Below, piece after piece: positions 62,771 through 64,000 of a stretch of DNA of 64,000 bases. This DNA is from UBA1952 sp965200035 (GTDB lineage: Bacteria > Bacteroidota > Bacteroidia > Chitinophagales > Chitinophagaceae), in the NCBI GenBank assembly GCA_965200035.1, contig OZ241334.1:124001-188000 (forward strand), read 5' to 3'. Both the position numbers and the translations under genes were made by a program. The notes under the pieces were generated by a model. That model worked only from the letters and a program-made list of their open reading frames with translations. It was not told the DNA's origin and searched no databases. The stretch's first letter is position 1, and each line of letters opens with the position of its first letter.

Positions 62771-63551
62771 ATGATGGAATATAACAGACCCGTTATATTG
62801 GTTACCAACGATGACGGCATTACAGCACCGGGCATCCGCAACCTAGTAGAAGCCGTTAAAGACTTGGGCCGCGTGGTAGTGGTAGCGCCGGACAGTCCGC
62901 AGAGCGGAATGGGTCATGCCATTACGATAGGGCATCCGCTGCGCCTGAATAAAGTAGAGGTTTTCGATGGGATCGAAGCCTATCAGTGCAGCGGCACTCC
63001 GGTAGATTGTGTAAAGCTGGCCCGCGACAAGGTGCTGCACCGCGCACCGGATGTATGTGTGAGCGGCATCAATCATGGAGCAAATTCAAGCATTAATGTA
63101 CTCCGGTACGATGAGCGCCGCCATGGAAGCGGCTATTGAAGGCATTCCGTCTGCCGGTTTCTCTCTGCTCGATTTCGCCTTTGAAGCAGATTTCAGCGTT
63201 GCTAAACAGGCCGCGCATGATATTGTAAAGCGCATGCTGCGCGATGGTATGCCGCCGCATTTCCTGCTCAACGTGAATATTCCTAAGGTAACGCGGGAGG
63301 AGTTCAAAGGATTGAAAATCTGCCGCCAGGCTTATGCCAAGTGGACGGAAGATTTTGACCATCGTATCGATCCGCGCGGTAAGGACTATTACTGGATGGT
63401 AGGACGCTTTGTGAATATGGATACCGAAACAGAGACAGATATAGAAGCGCTGGAAGCAGGCTATGCGTCTATCGTACCGGTTAAGTTTGACCTGACCGAC
63501 CGCGAGATGAAGGAAAAGCTGAAGAGCCAGTGGCAGGATATGCTCGCCTGA
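62771..63551 (+). pseudogene. surE: 5'/3'-nucleotidase SurE, disrupted by a frameshift
   Basis: The ATG at 62771 (or 62774) opens a normal SurE: RPVILVTNDDGITAPGIRNL (metal-binding DD), SPQSGMGHAIT, CSGTPVDCVKLA, VCVSGINHGANSSINV. The frame is lost near 63099; the rest of SurE continues in another frame (YSGTMSAAMEAAIEGIPSAGFSLLDF ... VPVKFDLTDREMKEKL) to 63551. Inserting one more TACTC next to the TACTC at 63099-63103 would restore SINVLYSGTM exactly, so the break is most simply the loss of one unit of a 5-bp direct repeat. SurE dephosphorylates nucleoside monophosphates. It could be a true pseudogene, a phase-variable state or an assembly error. Confidence 0.9.
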
Positions 63552-63559
63552 TACTTGTG

Positions 63560-64000
63560 CTATTTAAACAGCCCTTCGATCCCGTCAAATAAGCGCGCTA
63601 TTTTCCTGGGAGCATTGAATCTGCGCGCTACAGCCACGCGTACCAGTCCGGTCTGGTACATCTGGTAGCCGCCGGAATTGGAGAAGCTGCTGGCCGATAC
63701 ATTGGTCACAAAGTAGATGCCAGCATAATACCGGTCGCCATTGTAGCCTGTGCCTAGCCGGGCAATGCCATTGAGCTGCAGTCCTACACTCGTGTTGCGA
63801 TAATTGGTTGCCTCGTTCTTCAGGTCAGCATAATTGGCGCCGACGCCTGCGAGCGCAGAACCGGTGACAAAAAACCTTTTAGCGATAATAAATGTATGGG
63901 CATAGCCGCCATTCACCACAAGAGATGCAATACCGCTGCGGTTATAATCTTCATTGTCCGCATAATTGGCATAGATGATATCAGAAGGTATCAGCGATGA
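63560..64000 (-). CDS. DUF4421-like outer-membrane protein, C-terminal part (runs off the window)
   Basis: The minus-strand frame is open from the window end to a stop at 63560. It encodes a beta-barrel-like C-terminal part: SDIIYANYADNEDYNRSGIA, VVNGGYAHTFIIAKRFFVTGSALAGVG, VGLQLNGIARLGTGYNGDRYYAGIYFVTNVSAS and LVRVAVARRFNAPRK. This matches the DUF4421 pattern of alternating strands. The gene starts beyond 64000. It converges with surE, with 8 bp between stops. Confidence 0.7.
   Translation of the reverse strand, partial: SSLIPSDIIYANYADNEDYNRSGIASLVVNGGYAHTFIIAKRFFVTGSALAGVGANYADLKNEATNYRNTSVGLQLNGIARLGTGYNGDRYYAGIYFVTNVSASSFSNSGGYQMYQTGLVRVAVARRFNAPRKIARLFDGIEGLFK

Overview
The window reads as a chromosomal segment of a member of the Bacteroidota, most likely a Chitinophagaceae/Chitinophagales relative. 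The evidence is the gliding-motility lipoprotein gene gldD, several very large secreted proteins ending in type IX secretion (T9SS) type A sorting domains (YPNP-type motifs), promoters of the Bacteroidota TAnnTTTG type, lipoprotein signals, a eukaryotic-type citrate synthase and a DUF3467 protein. No rRNA operon or CRISPR array is present. One tRNA (Arg, anticodon CCT) is seen.

Layout. 0-3.5 kb: two gene remnants that have both lost their 5' ends at a shared junction near 1.4 kb, followed by small secreted or lipid-anchored proteins. 3.9-11.8 kb (all minus strand): a membrane class III nucleotide cyclase directly downstream of an HD-phosphohydrolase/Pycsar-type transmembrane effector fusion, a metallophosphatase-outer membrane barrel fusion with an SdiA-regulated-like lipoprotein, and a YycJ-like metallo-hydrolase. 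12.2-22.2 kb: ordinary chromosome (SPFH protein plus ribbon-helix-helix protein, a PIF1-like helicase, MgtE, a VOC protein, citrate synthase, a deoxyhypusine-synthase-like enzyme, a DoxX-like membrane protein, an XRE regulator). 22.2-24.9 kb: an IS3-family element flanked by two broken genes, one with a PIN-like domain. 25-34 kb: a helical protein with a striking degenerate 21-bp tandem array upstream, a periplasmic-binding-fold protein, guaA, DUF3467, gldD, tRNA-Arg, an ArsR/SRPBCC pair with visible operators, an alcohol dehydrogenase and a thioredoxin-like protein. 34.2-51.7 kb: a secretome block with a 2625-residue LamG/NHL/Ig-like protein, a PHP-domain protein, a subtilisin and a lysyl-endopeptidase-like protease, all with T9SS signals. 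51.8-53.9 kb: a membrane protein and a trmN6-tsaD pair, both acting on tRNA position A37. 54-60 kb: an AT-rich accessory island bounded by inverted copies of a short GC-rich palindromic repeat. It holds a second identical IS3 copy, two IS1595/ISXO2-like elements (one cut by the IS3 copy), an orphan membrane-anchored protein and a three-gene XRE operon. 60-64 kb: an SDR, an ABC transporter pair, a frameshifted surE and a DUF4421 protein that runs off the end.

Most notable: (i) the HD-PycTM/cyclase pair, which resembles a Pycsar-like signalling or defence module with an unusual architecture; (ii) the 21-bp phased degenerate array at 25.86-26.32 kb; (iii) surE broken by what looks like loss of one unit of a 5-bp direct repeat; (iv) two identical inverted IS3 copies without target duplications and with four truncated flanks, pointing to rearrangement; (v) an IS-borne 73-nt hairpin that carries two inverted DnaA-box consensus sequences.
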